Source of the DNA: Myxococcus fulvus
GTDB taxonomy: Bacteria > Myxococcota > Myxococcia > Myxococcales > Myxococcaceae
DNA length: 64,000 nucleotides
Assembly (NCBI RefSeq): GCF_900111765.1
Contig: NZ_FOIB01000004.1
Span: 1-64,000 of the forward strand
Direction: 5' to 3'
The translations under genes and the position numbers were made by a program. Of the stretch, positions 33,834 through 41,718 are shown piece by piece. Below the pieces are notes generated by a model that did no database searches, was not told the DNA's origin, and saw nothing but the letters and a program-made list of their open reading frames with translations. How positions within the stretch are numbered: position 1 is the first letter of the stretch; each line of letters starts with the position of its first letter.

Positions 33834-34859
33834 TCACGTGTCCAGGATGAGGCACGAGTCGCCGAACTCGTGCCCCAGGTAGCCCTTCGCCTCCGCGTGC
33901 GCGGCCACGTCTCCGAGCAGGGACAGGGGGGCGAAGGCCTGGAGCAGCGCGTGGTGGCTGGTGCCCGGCTCGTGCATGCCGGTGAGCAGGCCGTCCACCA
34001 CGCGCGGTACGAAGCCCGGCCCGAGGAGGAGGTCCGTCACCGACTCCCCCGCCACGAGCCTTCCGCCATTCATCGCCGCCCTGCCCTCCAGCGCGCGCAC
34101 CACCGTGGTGCCCACCGCGACGACGCGCCCTCCCTCCGCGCGCGTGGCCTCCACCTGGGCCACCGTGACGGCGGGGATGTCCGAGCGCTCGGGCCGGGGC
34201 AGCGCCGCGTCCAGCACCGCGTCTCCGGTGGAGGACAGGCCCGCCGCGTGGGTGAGTGACGCGAGCCGCACGCCGCGACGACGCAGGGCGAGCAGCAGGT
34301 TCCAGGTGAGAGGCAGTCCCGCCGAGGGCGCCTCCACGGCCCAGGGCCTGGCGCCGTAGCCCGTCTGCACGTGCCACAGGGACAGGGGCGCCAGGGTGTG
34401 CGCGTACTGCACGGGACGGCCGCCCTGGTAGAGCGCGGACCAGAGCTCGGCGCCGTCGTCCTCGAAGGCCACGCGCAACAGGCGCGGCGAGGGCGGCAGC
34501 ACCTCCACCACCCGCGCGGACAGGCCCACGACGGTGAAGCGTGCCCCGGCTTCGAGCACGGGCGGTGAGGGACGGTCCTCGGTGCGCTTGCGCCAGTCCC
34601 CCGCGCCGAAGAGCACGGCGAGCCACGTGCCGTCCGGCTCGTGCGACAAGAGGCGCAGCTCCATGCGCTCTCCCGACGCCGTGCGCCCCAACAGCGAGGC
34701 GGGGAACGTGGCCGCGTCGTTCACCACCAGCAGGTCCTTCTCGCGCAGGAGCGAGGGCAGGTCCGCCAGATGAGCGTCCTTGAAGCGGCTCGCTCGGGGC
34801 TCCACGTGCAACAGTCGCCCTTCCTCCGGATGGTCTCCAGGCCAACGCGCGGGCTTCAT
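33834..34859 (-). CDS. QueA-like S-adenosylmethionine:tRNA ribosyltransferase-isomerase
   Basis: A 341-residue QueA homologue. QueA transfers the ribosyl part of SAM to preQ1 in tRNA to form epoxyqueuosine. Family segments include ASRFKDAHLADLPSLLREKDLLVVND, GRPVQYAH, HVQTGYGARPWAVEAPSAGLP and GTTVVRALE. The N-terminal signature DLPxxLIAxxP of standard QueA is missing; the protein starts with MKPARWPGDHPEEG, so it may be a divergent paralogue with altered substrate. The ATG has GGAGG 5 bases upstream and overlaps the SDR stop as ATGA. Confidence 0.82.
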   Translation of the reverse strand: MKPARWPGDHPEEGRLLHVEPRASRFKDAHLADLPSLLREKDLLVVNDAATFPASLLGRTASGERMELRLLSHEPDGTWLAVLFGAGDWRKRTEDRPSPPVLEAGARFTVVGLSARVVEVLPPSPRLLRVAFEDDGAELWSALYQGGRPVQYAHTLAPLSLWHVQTGYGARPWAVEAPSAGLPLTWNLLLALRRRGVRLASLTHAAGLSSTGDAVLDAALPRPERSDIPAVTVAQVEATRAEGGRVVAVGTTVVRALEGRAAMNGGRLVAGESVTDLLLGPGFVPRVVDGLLTGMHEPGTSHHALLQAFAPLSLLGDVAAHAEAKGYLGHEFGDSCLILDT

Positions 34860-35578
34860 GCGGCCTCCAGGCTCGCGGCCTCCAGACGGGAGCCACTGAG
34901 CGGAAGCGGGCGCTCCACCAGCGCCACGATGCGGGCGGCCACGTCCTCGGGCCGGGCCAGCGTGGCGCGGTCCGCGTCCGGTATCGCGTCGGCGTGCATG
35001 CGCGTGTCCATCTCCCCCGGGTCCACGTTGAGGAAGTGCACGCCCGTGCCCTCCAGCTCCGCGGCCCAGATGCGGCCCAGGTGCTCCAGCGCGCTCTTGG
35101 ACACGCTGTAGGCGCCCCAGCGCGGATAGGACGCCACCGCCGCGTCGGAGGTGATGTTCACCACCAGCCCGCCCCCGCGCACCACCATGTTGCCCACCAC
35201 CGCCTTGGAGAGCCGGAAGGGGCCCACCAGGTTGACCTCGAGCACGCGCTGCAGGTCCTCGCACGCGGTGTCGAGCAGCAGCGGCAGCGGCGTGGGCCCC
35301 AGCGTGCTCGCGTTGTGCACCAGCACGTCCATGGGCCCCACCAGCGACGCGGCCACGCCCACGAGCCGGTAGATGGACTCCTTGTCGCCCACGTCGTAGG
35401 CGAGCCCGTGCGCCTCCAGGCCCTCGGCGCGCAGGGCCTCGGCCACGGCCTCCATGGGTTGCGCGTGCCGGGCCACCCCCACCACCCGCGCGCCTCGACG
35501 CGCGAAGTGGCCCATGAGGGCCTTGCCCAGCCCCTGGCTCGCGCCCGTCACCAGGACTGCCTTTCCCTTCAAGTCCAT
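34856..35578 (-). CDS. short-chain dehydrogenase/reductase
   Basis: A 240-residue classical SDR. The cofactor motif is VTGASQGLGKA (near 10-20). NNAG is read as VHNAS; the catalytic Ser is in NITSDAAV, and YxxxK is YSVSK. The cofactor is probably NADP(H), judged from an Arg-rich region after the second strand (RRGARVVGVARH). The substrate is unknown. The ATG at 35578 has GGAGG 8 bases upstream. The stop overlaps the QueA-like start by 4 bases, so the two are translationally coupled. The divergent XRE-cupin gene may regulate it. Confidence 0.9.
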   Translation of the reverse strand: MDLKGKAVLVTGASQGLGKALMGHFARRGARVVGVARHAQPMEAVAEALRAEGLEAHGLAYDVGDKESIYRLVGVAASLVGPMDVLVHNASTLGPTPLPLLLDTACEDLQRVLEVNLVGPFRLSKAVVGNMVVRGGGLVVNITSDAAVASYPRWGAYSVSKSALEHLGRIWAAELEGTGVHFLNVDPGEMDTRMHADAIPDADRATLARPEDVAARIVALVERPLPLSGSRLEAASLEAA

Positions 35579-35626
35579 TCGGATGTCCTCCTTGCCGGGA
35601 TGGATATCCAAGGGGCGTTGATGAAA

Positions 35627-35659
35627 TGGCGTCCACGCCAATCCTTTGGCAGATTGCCA
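35627..35659. promoter_or_regulatory. twin palindromes between SDR and XRE-cupin genes
   Basis: Two similar palindromes lie in the 85-bp divergent gap. TGGCG-TCCA-CGCCA is at 35627-35640 and TGGCA-GAT-TGCCA at 35647-35659. The shared TGGCR/YGCCA half-sites and 6-base spacing fit a dimeric helix-turn-helix regulator binding in tandem, most simply the adjacent XRE-cupin protein. Confidence 0.5.
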
Positions 35660-35663
35660 TCCC

Positions 35664-36227
35664 ATGCCCCTGGAAGAAGAGGACCTGCCGAGCCGGCTCG
35701 CGCGCAACATCCGGACGCTGCGCGAGACGCGAGGCGCCACGCAGGCCCAGCTGTCGAAGCTCGCGGGAGTGCCCCGGGCCACGTGGGCCAATCTGGAATC
35801 AGGGACGTCCAACCCCACCTTGTCCGTGCTGCACCGCGTGGCCTCCGCGCTCCAGGTGTCCCTGGAGGAGCTGGTGGCGAAGCCTCGGGCCAGCGCTCGG
35901 CACTATCCGCGCGACAGCCTGACGACGCGCGTGCGGGGCGCGGGGCAGCTGCGCAAGCTGCTGCCGGACCCGCTGCCTGGCATGGAGTTCGACCGGGTGG
36001 AGCTGCCCTCGGGCGTCCGAATCACGGGCGTGCCCCACACGCCGGGCACCCGGGAGTACCTGGCCTGTGAGTCGGGCGAGCTGGTGCTGGTGGCGAGCGG
36101 CGAGCGCTTCCTGCTCAAGCCCGGCGACGTGGTCGTCTTCCGGGGAGACCAGAAGCACTCGTACGAGAACCCGGGCACGCGCACGGCGGTGGGCTACTCC
36201 GTCGTGCTGCTCGCGCCGCCGTTGTGA
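35664..36227 (+). CDS. XRE-family transcriptional regulator with cupin sensor domain
   Basis: A 187-residue regulator. The helix-turn-helix is at residues 12-66 (RLARNIRTLRETRGATQAQLSKLAGVPRATW). A cupin_2 barrel follows (about 110-180) with GTREYLACESGELVLV, LKPGDVVVF and DQKHSYEN, which should bind a small ligand or metal. This architecture is common in regulators of amine, amino-acid and polyamine metabolism. The ATG at 35664 was preferred to the TTG at 35646. The stop is one base from the stop of the convergent oxygenase gene. Confidence 0.92.
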   Translation: MPLEEEDLPSRLARNIRTLRETRGATQAQLSKLAGVPRATWANLESGTSNPTLSVLHRVASALQVSLEELVAKPRASARHYPRDSLTTRVRGAGQLRKLLPDPLPGMEFDRVELPSGVRITGVPHTPGTREYLACESGELVLVASGERFLLKPGDVVVFRGDQKHSYENPGTRTAVGYSVVLLAPPL

Positions 36228-36228
36228 G

Positions 36229-36831
36229 TCAGCCCGCGTCGCGGCCGTAGAACCAGGCGGTGAGCGCCAGCCGGTGGGCGTGGGTGGGCATCACCTCGTG
36301 CTCGATGCGCTCGCTCAGGAAGACCACCAGCGTGTCGAGCCTCGGCGGTACGTCCACGGGGGATTCGCCCTCGGGGTGCAGGCGGAGCAGGCCTCCGTGC
36401 TCGGCGCGCCAGTCCGGGTTGGCGTACCAGATGGCCGTGGCCCTGCGATTGGACTTGCCGGGGAAGGCGTCGAAGTGGCGTGAGTAGTGCGCTCCGCCGC
36501 CGGGATAGCAGGCGAGCTGGAGGTCGAAGCGTCCCAGGCCCAGGTACGCGCCCGCCGAGAGCGCCTGACCGAGCTGCTCGAATTGCCGCCAGAGTGCGCC
36601 GAGCGCCGTGTCGGGCTCAGGCGTCACCCAGCCGATGAGGTCTCCCCTCACGCGGGTGTCGAGCGTCCGGTCCGCGCCTCTCCGGATGCCCGCGGCATGA
36701 AGTACTCCAGATTCCGCCCTCGCCAGCGCTTCTGCCCGCGCCGCGAGGGCTGCTTCATCCCCGAGGAAAGCCGGGCGCGTGAAATACCCCCGCGCGCCCA
36801 GCGCCTCCACTTCCTGGACCGACAACTCCAC
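36229..36831 (-). CDS. 2-oxoglutarate/Fe(II)-dependent dioxygenase (prolyl 4-hydroxylase-like)
   Basis: A 200-residue double-stranded beta-helix oxygenase. Iron ligands are H and D in YSRHFDAF and a distal His in IEHEVMP. The Arg that binds 2-oxoglutarate is probably in HRLALTAWFYGRD. The fold resembles prolyl 4-hydroxylases, which hydroxylate protein residues; the target is unknown. The GTG at 36831 was chosen because GGAAGGAG lies 5 bases upstream. The open frame runs on to 37026, and an ATG at 36919-36921 exists, but it would collide with the start of the divergent DUF4230 gene. Confidence 0.85.
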   Translation of the reverse strand: MELSVQEVEALGARGYFTRPAFLGDEAALAARAEALARAESGVLHAAGIRRGADRTLDTRVRGDLIGWVTPEPDTALGALWRQFEQLGQALSAGAYLGLGRFDLQLACYPGGGAHYSRHFDAFPGKSNRRATAIWYANPDWRAEHGGLLRLHPEGESPVDVPPRLDTLVVFLSERIEHEVMPTHAHRLALTAWFYGRDAG

Positions 36832-36919
36832 ACGTGCTCCTTCCAGCAGCGTGCCGACTCCACCTGGGCGCACCGTGCCCCAGACGCGGGCGGCGCGGAA
36901 GGGGATAAACTCGGGGGCC

Positions 36920-37540
36920 ATGATGACGCACCTCACGCGAATCCTCGCCGTCCTGCTGGGCATCGCGGCCGGAGCACTGGGGGCCGGCTGGCTGCTCAGG
37001 CCCCGCGTCCCCGCCCCGCCGGACACCGCGTCCGTGGTGAGCCAGATGCGCGAGGTGGCGCGGCTGGAGACGCTGGAGGTCGCGCTCTACAAGAAGGTGT
37101 CCTTCACGCCCGAGCCGCAGGTGACGGATGCCCTGTGGAAGGACGTGATGAACTGGGCGCGGCACGCCATCCAGAATCCGCACGGCCGCGCCATCGTGTT
37201 CGCGGATGCGTACCTGGGGTTCGACTTCCAGCGCTTCGGCCCGTCGAACCTGCACGTGGCGGGGACGAAGGTGTACGTGGTGATGCCGCCCATCGACGTG
37301 CGCGTGGCGCTGCGGCCGGGGGAGACGGAGGTCATCGACTCCAACCTGGACAGCGAGCAGACGGCGCAGTTGCTGGAGAAGGCACGGCTCGCGTTCGAGC
37401 GGGAGGTGCGCGCGGACACGCGCCTCCAACAGCGGGCGCGTGACTCCGCCGAGCGGGCCCTGCGCGCGCTGCTCGTCACCGTGGGCTACCGCGAGGTGTT
37501 GTTCGTGGAGCGACTGCCGGCCTCGGGTTCGGCGGGCTGA
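36920..37540 (+). CDS. DUF4230 family membrane-anchored protein
   Basis: A 206-residue protein with one N-terminal membrane helix (ILAVLLGIAAGALGAGWLL) and an external domain. The domain matches DUF4230 by its AYLGFDF strand, VYVVMPPIDV and the DSNLDSEQTAQLLEKAR helix. The biochemical role of DUF4230 is unknown. The start is ATG 36920; an in-frame ATG at 36923 follows directly. The last 55 bases overlap the convergent 110-residue gene. Confidence 0.85.
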   Translation: MMTHLTRILAVLLGIAAGALGAGWLLRPRVPAPPDTASVVSQMREVARLETLEVALYKKVSFTPEPQVTDALWKDVMNWARHAIQNPHGRAIVFADAYLGFDFQRFGPSNLHVAGTKVYVVMPPIDVRVALRPGETEVIDSNLDSEQTAQLLEKARLAFEREVRADTRLQQRARDSAERALRALLVTVGYREVLFVERLPASGSAG

Positions 37541-37818
37541 GCCTCCAGGGCGTGCTCGGCATCCCGAAGCCAGCTCTCGAACACCTCACGTTGAGCCTGA
37601 CTGTAGTCCGCGTCCTTCACCCGGATGTCCGCGTCGATGAGGTAGTGCCAGACAATCTCCTCCAGGTCGAAAGAGGCCTGGACGGTGCGCAGTCGCCGCA
37701 TCAAGGCGATGGCCTCATCCACCCAGGGCCTGAGGCTCTTCTTGTCCGTGGGCTCACGCTCGAACAGGCTCCGCATCGTTTGCAAGGCGGAGACCCACTC
37801 CGCGGAAGGAGCACTCAT
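37486..37818 (-). CDS. hypothetical protein coupled to TPR-DUF1444 gene
   Basis: A 110-residue, mostly helical acidic protein of unknown family. Residues 25-75 include RPWVDEAIALMRRLRTVQASFDLEEIVWHYL in two probable helices. No cysteine, membrane span or signal peptide is seen. The ATG at 37818 overlaps the stop of the TPR-DUF1444 gene (ATGA), so translation is coupled and a common function is likely. Its 3' end overlaps the convergent DUF4230 gene by 55 bases. Confidence 0.7.
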   Translation of the reverse strand: MSAPSAEWVSALQTMRSLFEREPTDKKSLRPWVDEAIALMRRLRTVQASFDLEEIVWHYLIDADIRVKDADYSQAQREVFESWLRDAEHALEAQPAEPEAGSRSTNNTSR

Positions 37819-39095
37819 GAGTGCCCCCCGTCGAGTTCAGGAGCACGAGAGAGCCCGTCCTCGGTGAGCAGGAACACCCCCGCGATTCCCTCGGAGGTCG
37901 GCGAGAGCTCCGCGAGCACGCCTCGGGCCGAAGCATCCGAAGCCCTCGCGACGAGCGTCATCTCGCGCCGCACCAGGGACACGTACAGCGTGCCTTCGCC
38001 CACCTGCTCCGTGAGCAACTGGCGCTGCCCCGCCGTGAGCATCCGCGCGCCGTCGAGCCCATCCCCACCGGCCACCGCCCACAGTCCCGAGAAGCCCTCC
38101 GCCAGCCGCACCTCGCCCCGGTCGATGACGACGGGCTTCACGGGCGCGGGCTCCAGGTTCCGCCACGCCGCCGCGTCCACCGCCTCCACCGTCAGGCCCG
38201 AGTCCTTCAGCGCGGACTCCGGCAGGTAGCGCACGAAGTCCGCATCCTCCAGCACGTAGAAGACCGAGAGCCCCGCGGGCCCCTCACGGTGCAGCGCCCC
38301 CACCGCCTTCGCCGCGAAGTCCGCCGGGCGCAGCACGGGCCGAAGCCTCGCCTCCAGTGACGCCGCATCCGAGGCCCCGAGCCCCGAGTCCAGTCCACCC
38401 AGCCGCGCCGCCAGCGCCTCGACATAGGCTGCCAGCCCCTGCGTGCCCGGCACCTCCTGATAGGCCGCGTACAGCGAGCCCAGGTCCACGCGCCCCACGC
38501 CGCCCGAGGCCAGCTTCACCAGCAGGTCCTTGCCCTGCCGACGAAACGCCACGCGCGCCCGGGTCAGCGCCCCCGCCAACGCGGCGGTGAACTCCGGTCG
38601 GAGCACCTGCTCCTGGGGCACCGGCGGCGGAGGCAGGTCCGCGGCCTCCAGTTCCTCCTTCAACAGCCGCGCCTCCGCGTCGAACGGGTCTCTCACGAGC
38701 GCGTCCTGGACGTAGGCCTGGGCCTTGTCCATCTCCCCCCGGCGCAGGGCCAGCACGGCCAGCACCTTGAGGACCTCCGGGTCGTCCGGCTCCCGCGCGC
38801 GCACCTGTCGGAGCAGCGCCTCCGCGTCCCCGTGACGCTCCAGCCCCAGGAGCGCCCGGGCCAGCCCCAGCTGCACCGGGACGTGCTGGGGGAAGTCCCG
38901 CCGCAAGGCCTCCAGCAGCGGCAGGGCCTCGCGCTCCGCGCCCGCGTTGATGAGGGCGTGCGCCACCGCCAGGCGCGGCGTCGGCCCGTCCTCGTCCCTC
39001 ACCCGCGCGCGCAGCACCTCCAGCTCCGCGTCACTCAGGACCTCGCCCGCCTCCACCTTGCGGCGGATGCGCTCCACTTCCAGCAAGAAGCTCAC
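37815..39095 (-). CDS. TPR protein with C-terminal DUF1444-like domain
   Basis: A 426-residue cytoplasmic protein. Residues 1-160 are TPR-like helical repeats (LGLARALLGLERHGDAEALL and similar). The C-terminal 250 residues resemble DUF1444, the family of Bacillus YtpQ, in LRPVLRPADFA, FYVLEDADFVRYL and the end segment WAVAGGDGLDGARMLT. The role of DUF1444 is not established. A fusion to TPRs is a myxobacterial style of elaboration. The GTG start at 39095 has only a weak ribosome site. Confidence 0.78.
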   Translation of the reverse strand: MSFLLEVERIRRKVEAGEVLSDAELEVLRARVRDEDGPTPRLAVAHALINAGAEREALPLLEALRRDFPQHVPVQLGLARALLGLERHGDAEALLRQVRAREPDDPEVLKVLAVLALRRGEMDKAQAYVQDALVRDPFDAEARLLKEELEAADLPPPPVPQEQVLRPEFTAALAGALTRARVAFRRQGKDLLVKLASGGVGRVDLGSLYAAYQEVPGTQGLAAYVEALAARLGGLDSGLGASDAASLEARLRPVLRPADFAAKAVGALHREGPAGLSVFYVLEDADFVRYLPESALKDSGLTVEAVDAAAWRNLEPAPVKPVVIDRGEVRLAEGFSGLWAVAGGDGLDGARMLTAGQRQLLTEQVGEGTLYVSLVRREMTLVARASDASARGVLAELSPTSEGIAGVFLLTEDGLSRAPELDGGHS

Positions 39096-39301
39096 GTCCG
39101 CGACTCTAGACCGAGGCTCGTGATTCTCGTTCAGGTAGGAGCGTAGGCGGGCGCGGAGCGAGCGGGAAGAGGTGGTGGCTGCGGTGCGGCGTTACCGGGA
39201 CGGAGGGCGCCAGGCCCTTCGAGACAGGCGGGAGGGAAATGGACGCGCCAAGGTGACGGGTCGAGTGTCCCTGGCCAGGCTGGAAGCGCCGGCGACATCC
39301 A

Positions 39302-39513
39302 TCCCAACCCCAAGTCGTCCTCCACTTCCTGCCGCCATGCTTCCCCAGGGCAACCGCATCGAGAGGGTGTGGCTCGACCTGCACGCCAACGTCACCCGCA
39401 ATCATCGCTGCCGCACCCTGGCCCGACTCAGGGTCCGAGTGCATGCCAATCTCACCGCTCGCAATCGCCAGCGCTCCGCCAGTCCATCCCTGCGCCGCAC
39501 CGCCCTCAGGCGC
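39302..39513 (+). pseudogene. IS630-family transposase remnant (C-terminal DDE fragment)
   Basis: The plus strand from about 39314 encodes VVLHFLPP. After a one-base frame change near 39346 it encodes NRIERVWLDLHANVTRNHRC (from 39352), then VHANLTARNRQRSASPSLRR. This is the C-terminal DDE region of IS630-type transposases, including the last catalytic Glu (IERVW). No N-terminal half, terminal repeats or complete frame is present, and a second indel seems to lie before 39314. It is a decayed fragment in the 483-bp gap (39096-39578); nothing else is recognised there. Confidence 0.75.
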
Positions 39514-39578
39514 ATCGCCCGAGGTCGTTCGAGAATCACGAGCGTTGGTTGAGCGAGCCTGGGAACCCGGCAAGAAGC

Positions 39579-40547
39579 TCAGCGTCGGCGCCTGGGCGGG
39601 CGGCGGCGCGATGCCTGGACCGGACTCTCCGGCGGCACGAGCCTCGGGACCTGCTCGCGAACCTGTTGCCGGAACCACTGGAGCGCGGCGTCGTTCTCCG
39701 TCTTCGTGTGCCACACCATGGAGAGCGGGTACCTGGACATGGCCACGGGGGGCTCGGACATCGCGAGGCCGTGAGCACGGGCCAACTGCGCGGCGGCCAT
39801 TCCCGGCAACGTCGCGATGAGCGGCCGTCCCCGCACCAGGCTGCCCAGCGTGGCGAACCCGGGGACCGTGGCGGCCACATAACGCCGCCTGCCCTCGGCC
39901 TGGAGTGCCTCGTCGACGAGGCCCACGAGGTCTCCGCTGACGTTCGCCATGACGTGGGCCACCCCGAGGAACCGCTTCAGCGTCAGCGGGCCCTCGACGA
40001 GCGCGGGGTCGAAGATGGACGTGAAGCGCTCATGGAAGAGCGTCTCGGCGGCGAGGGCCGCGCCCGGCTTGGGGAGGACCCCGAGCGCGAGGTCGACCTC
40101 TCCGCGCTCGACGAGCCCGAGCCCCGTGTACCAGTGGCTCCCGCGCACGACAAGCGTCACTCCCGGCGCGGCGCTCCGGAGCACATCGAGCAGCACGGGA
40201 AGGAGCCACAGCTCCAGGTCATCGGAGAGCCCCACGCGGATGATGCGTGACGCACTCGCGGGGTCGAAGGGCCTCACGGCATACACCGCGCCGTGCACCA
40301 GCTCGAGCGCCTGCAGCACCAGAGGCTCGAGGGTGACGGCCTTCGATGTGGGCTCGACTCCCGAGGCCACCTTCACGAAGAGGTCGTCCTGGAGAAGCTC
40401 GCGAAGCCGGCCCAGGGCCATGCTGACCGCGGACTGCCCCACGAAGAGCCGCTCGGCCGCGCGCTTCACACTGCGCTCTCGAAAGACGGTGGCGAACACG
40501 ACGAGCAGGTTCAGATCCACCTGCCGCAGATCAACGACATTGAACAT
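39579..40547 (-). CDS. LysR-family transcriptional regulator
   Basis: A 322-residue regulator. The winged helix-turn-helix is at residues 7-65 (LNLLVVFATVFRERSVKRAAERL, then SAVSMALGRLRELL). The effector domain (about 95-300) is complete and ends in an Arg-rich tail (RRRPPRRRR). Sequence details (LFVGQSAVSMALGRLR) recall NodD/NahR-type members. The ATG at 40547 gives the canonical start. It is divergent from the NmrA-like gene by about 55 bases, the standard arrangement for a LysR regulator and its target. Confidence 0.93.
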   Translation of the reverse strand: MFNVVDLRQVDLNLLVVFATVFRERSVKRAAERLFVGQSAVSMALGRLRELLQDDLFVKVASGVEPTSKAVTLEPLVLQALELVHGAVYAVRPFDPASASRIIRVGLSDDLELWLLPVLLDVLRSAAPGVTLVVRGSHWYTGLGLVERGEVDLALGVLPKPGAALAAETLFHERFTSIFDPALVEGPLTLKRFLGVAHVMANVSGDLVGLVDEALQAEGRRRYVAATVPGFATLGSLVRGRPLIATLPGMAAAQLARAHGLAMSEPPVAMSRYPLSMVWHTKTENDAALQWFRQQVREQVPRLVPPESPVQASRRRPPRRRR

Positions 40548-40560
40548 GGTCCTCAAGACT

Positions 40561-40575
40561 ATCCACTGCGTTGAT
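40561..40575. promoter_or_regulatory. candidate LysR box (ATC-N9-GAT)
   Basis: In the gap between the divergent LysR and NmrA-like genes, ATC (40561-40563) and GAT (40573-40575) are arranged as a T-N11-A palindrome, the consensus form of LysR-type binding sites. Confidence 0.5.
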
Positions 40576-40602
40576 GACGAGCGGGGTTTTATGTCTCCGC
40601 CC

Positions 40603-41304
40603 ATGAACATTGGAATCATCGGAGCCACGGGCAATATCGGTCAGCGGGTCCTCACCGAGGCGCTGAGCCGCGGACATCACGTCACCGCCTTCACGAGGGA
40701 CCCTTCACGAATTCCCGAGGACCGGCGCGCGGTGAGCTGGAGACAGGTGGACGTGCTGGACGCGGGGAGTCTCGTCGGAGCGCTGAGCGGACTCGACGTG
40801 CTCATCAGCCTGTTCCAGCCCGGCAATGCCGCGAGGGACTTGAATGACACGCTGGAGCGGTCCATCTCCCATCCCGAGGTCTATGCGATGGCCGCGAGGG
40901 CGCTGCTGAATGCGCTGGGGACCCACCCGAGGACGCGGCTCATCGTGGTGGGCGGCGCGGGGAGCCTGGAGCGAAGCCCCGGCGTGACGCTCGCGGACTC
41001 ACCCGAGGCGCTGCGTGCTGGCTTGAAGGCGCTGGGACTGCCGGAGGCGTATGAGGTGGCCGTACGAGGCCACCGGGATGCGCTGAACGTGCTGCGACTG
41101 TCGAACCGGTTCTGGACGTATCTCAGCCCGGCGGAGCACATCTACCCGGGCGAGCGGACGGGACGATTCCGTCTCGGTGGAGACCAACCCGTGGTGGATG
41201 CGCAGGGCAGGAGCCACATCTCCTTCGAGGACTGCGCCGTGGCACTCATCGACGAAGCCGAGCTGCCGCGTCACGTCCAGCGAAGATTCACCCTCGGATA
41301 CTGA
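40603..41304 (+). CDS. NmrA-like NAD(P)-binding oxidoreductase
   Basis: A 233-residue atypical SDR. The N-terminal Rossmann motif is MNIGIIGATGNIGQRV (GxxGxxG). The NAD(P) specificity strand is VTAFTRDPSR. It lacks the YxxxK catalytic pair of classical SDRs; such proteins often act as redox sensors or as small reductases. The ATG at 40603 gives the usual N-terminus; an ATG at 40591 would add four residues. It is probably controlled by the divergent LysR gene. Confidence 0.88.
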   Translation: MNIGIIGATGNIGQRVLTEALSRGHHVTAFTRDPSRIPEDRRAVSWRQVDVLDAGSLVGALSGLDVLISLFQPGNAARDLNDTLERSISHPEVYAMAARALLNALGTHPRTRLIVVGGAGSLERSPGVTLADSPEALRAGLKALGLPEAYEVAVRGHRDALNVLRLSNRFWTYLSPAEHIYPGERTGRFRLGGDQPVVDAQGRSHISFEDCAVALIDEAELPRHVQRRFTLGY

Positions 41305-41718
41305 GGGCGACCCGTTAGGGGACGCCCCACCTTGCCTACGTGCCGAGGCAGCTCCATTGCGCTGCCTCCAGCACAGGGGAAGGTGGCCGTCTCCCACTTC
41401 GTCTCCTCCAAACGCCTGATACGACTGGGTCACATCCGTGAGGGCAGCTCAGGCCCGATTCACGAACCACCCCGCACCGCGCCCGCAGGCCCAACGCCAG
41501 ACAACCACCCCACGGCGTCAGGGAATACCCACCGACGGAATGGACAAACAACCCAACAGGAGACACTCACATGCCCTGATGTTGGATGGTGGGCCCCAGG
41601 TCCTGCGGGCACCATGCCCGTCCTGGCTTGGCGCGTGACGGCGCGATGTGAAGGCCGCGGTGGAGGGCCGACGGCGGCCCCCGTTGGTGCTCCACCGCGG
41701 AACAGTCACGGCAGGACG
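41305..41718. other. 414-bp convergent intergenic region
   Basis: Lies between the NmrA-like gene and the convergent hybrid kinase gene. Several short frames are open but none has a ribosome site or family resemblance. Sequence composition in 41440-41570 is less GC-rich than the surrounding genes. A strong inverted repeat at 41655-41700 is listed separately. Confidence 0.5.
41655..41700. terminator. 11-bp inverted repeat downstream of hybrid kinase gene
   Basis: CCGCGGTGGAG (41655-41665) and CTCCACCGCGG (41690-41700) pair perfectly around a 24-base loop that is itself GC-rich. It begins 19 bases past the kinase stop on the minus strand. No T-run follows, so it is either a Rho-assisted terminator or an mRNA-stabilising hairpin. 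Confidence 0.55.

Noticed and set aside
36831-37026. N-terminal extension of the 2OG oxygenase gene up to 37026
   Set aside because: The extension would overlap the start and promoter of the divergent DUF4230 gene, and GGAAGGAG just before the GTG at 36831 marks the real start.
39106-39714. 202-residue minus-strand frame across the gap after the LysR gene
   Set aside because: Overlaps the LysR C-terminus out of frame and the transposase remnant; Pro/Gly/Ser-rich with no ribosome site.
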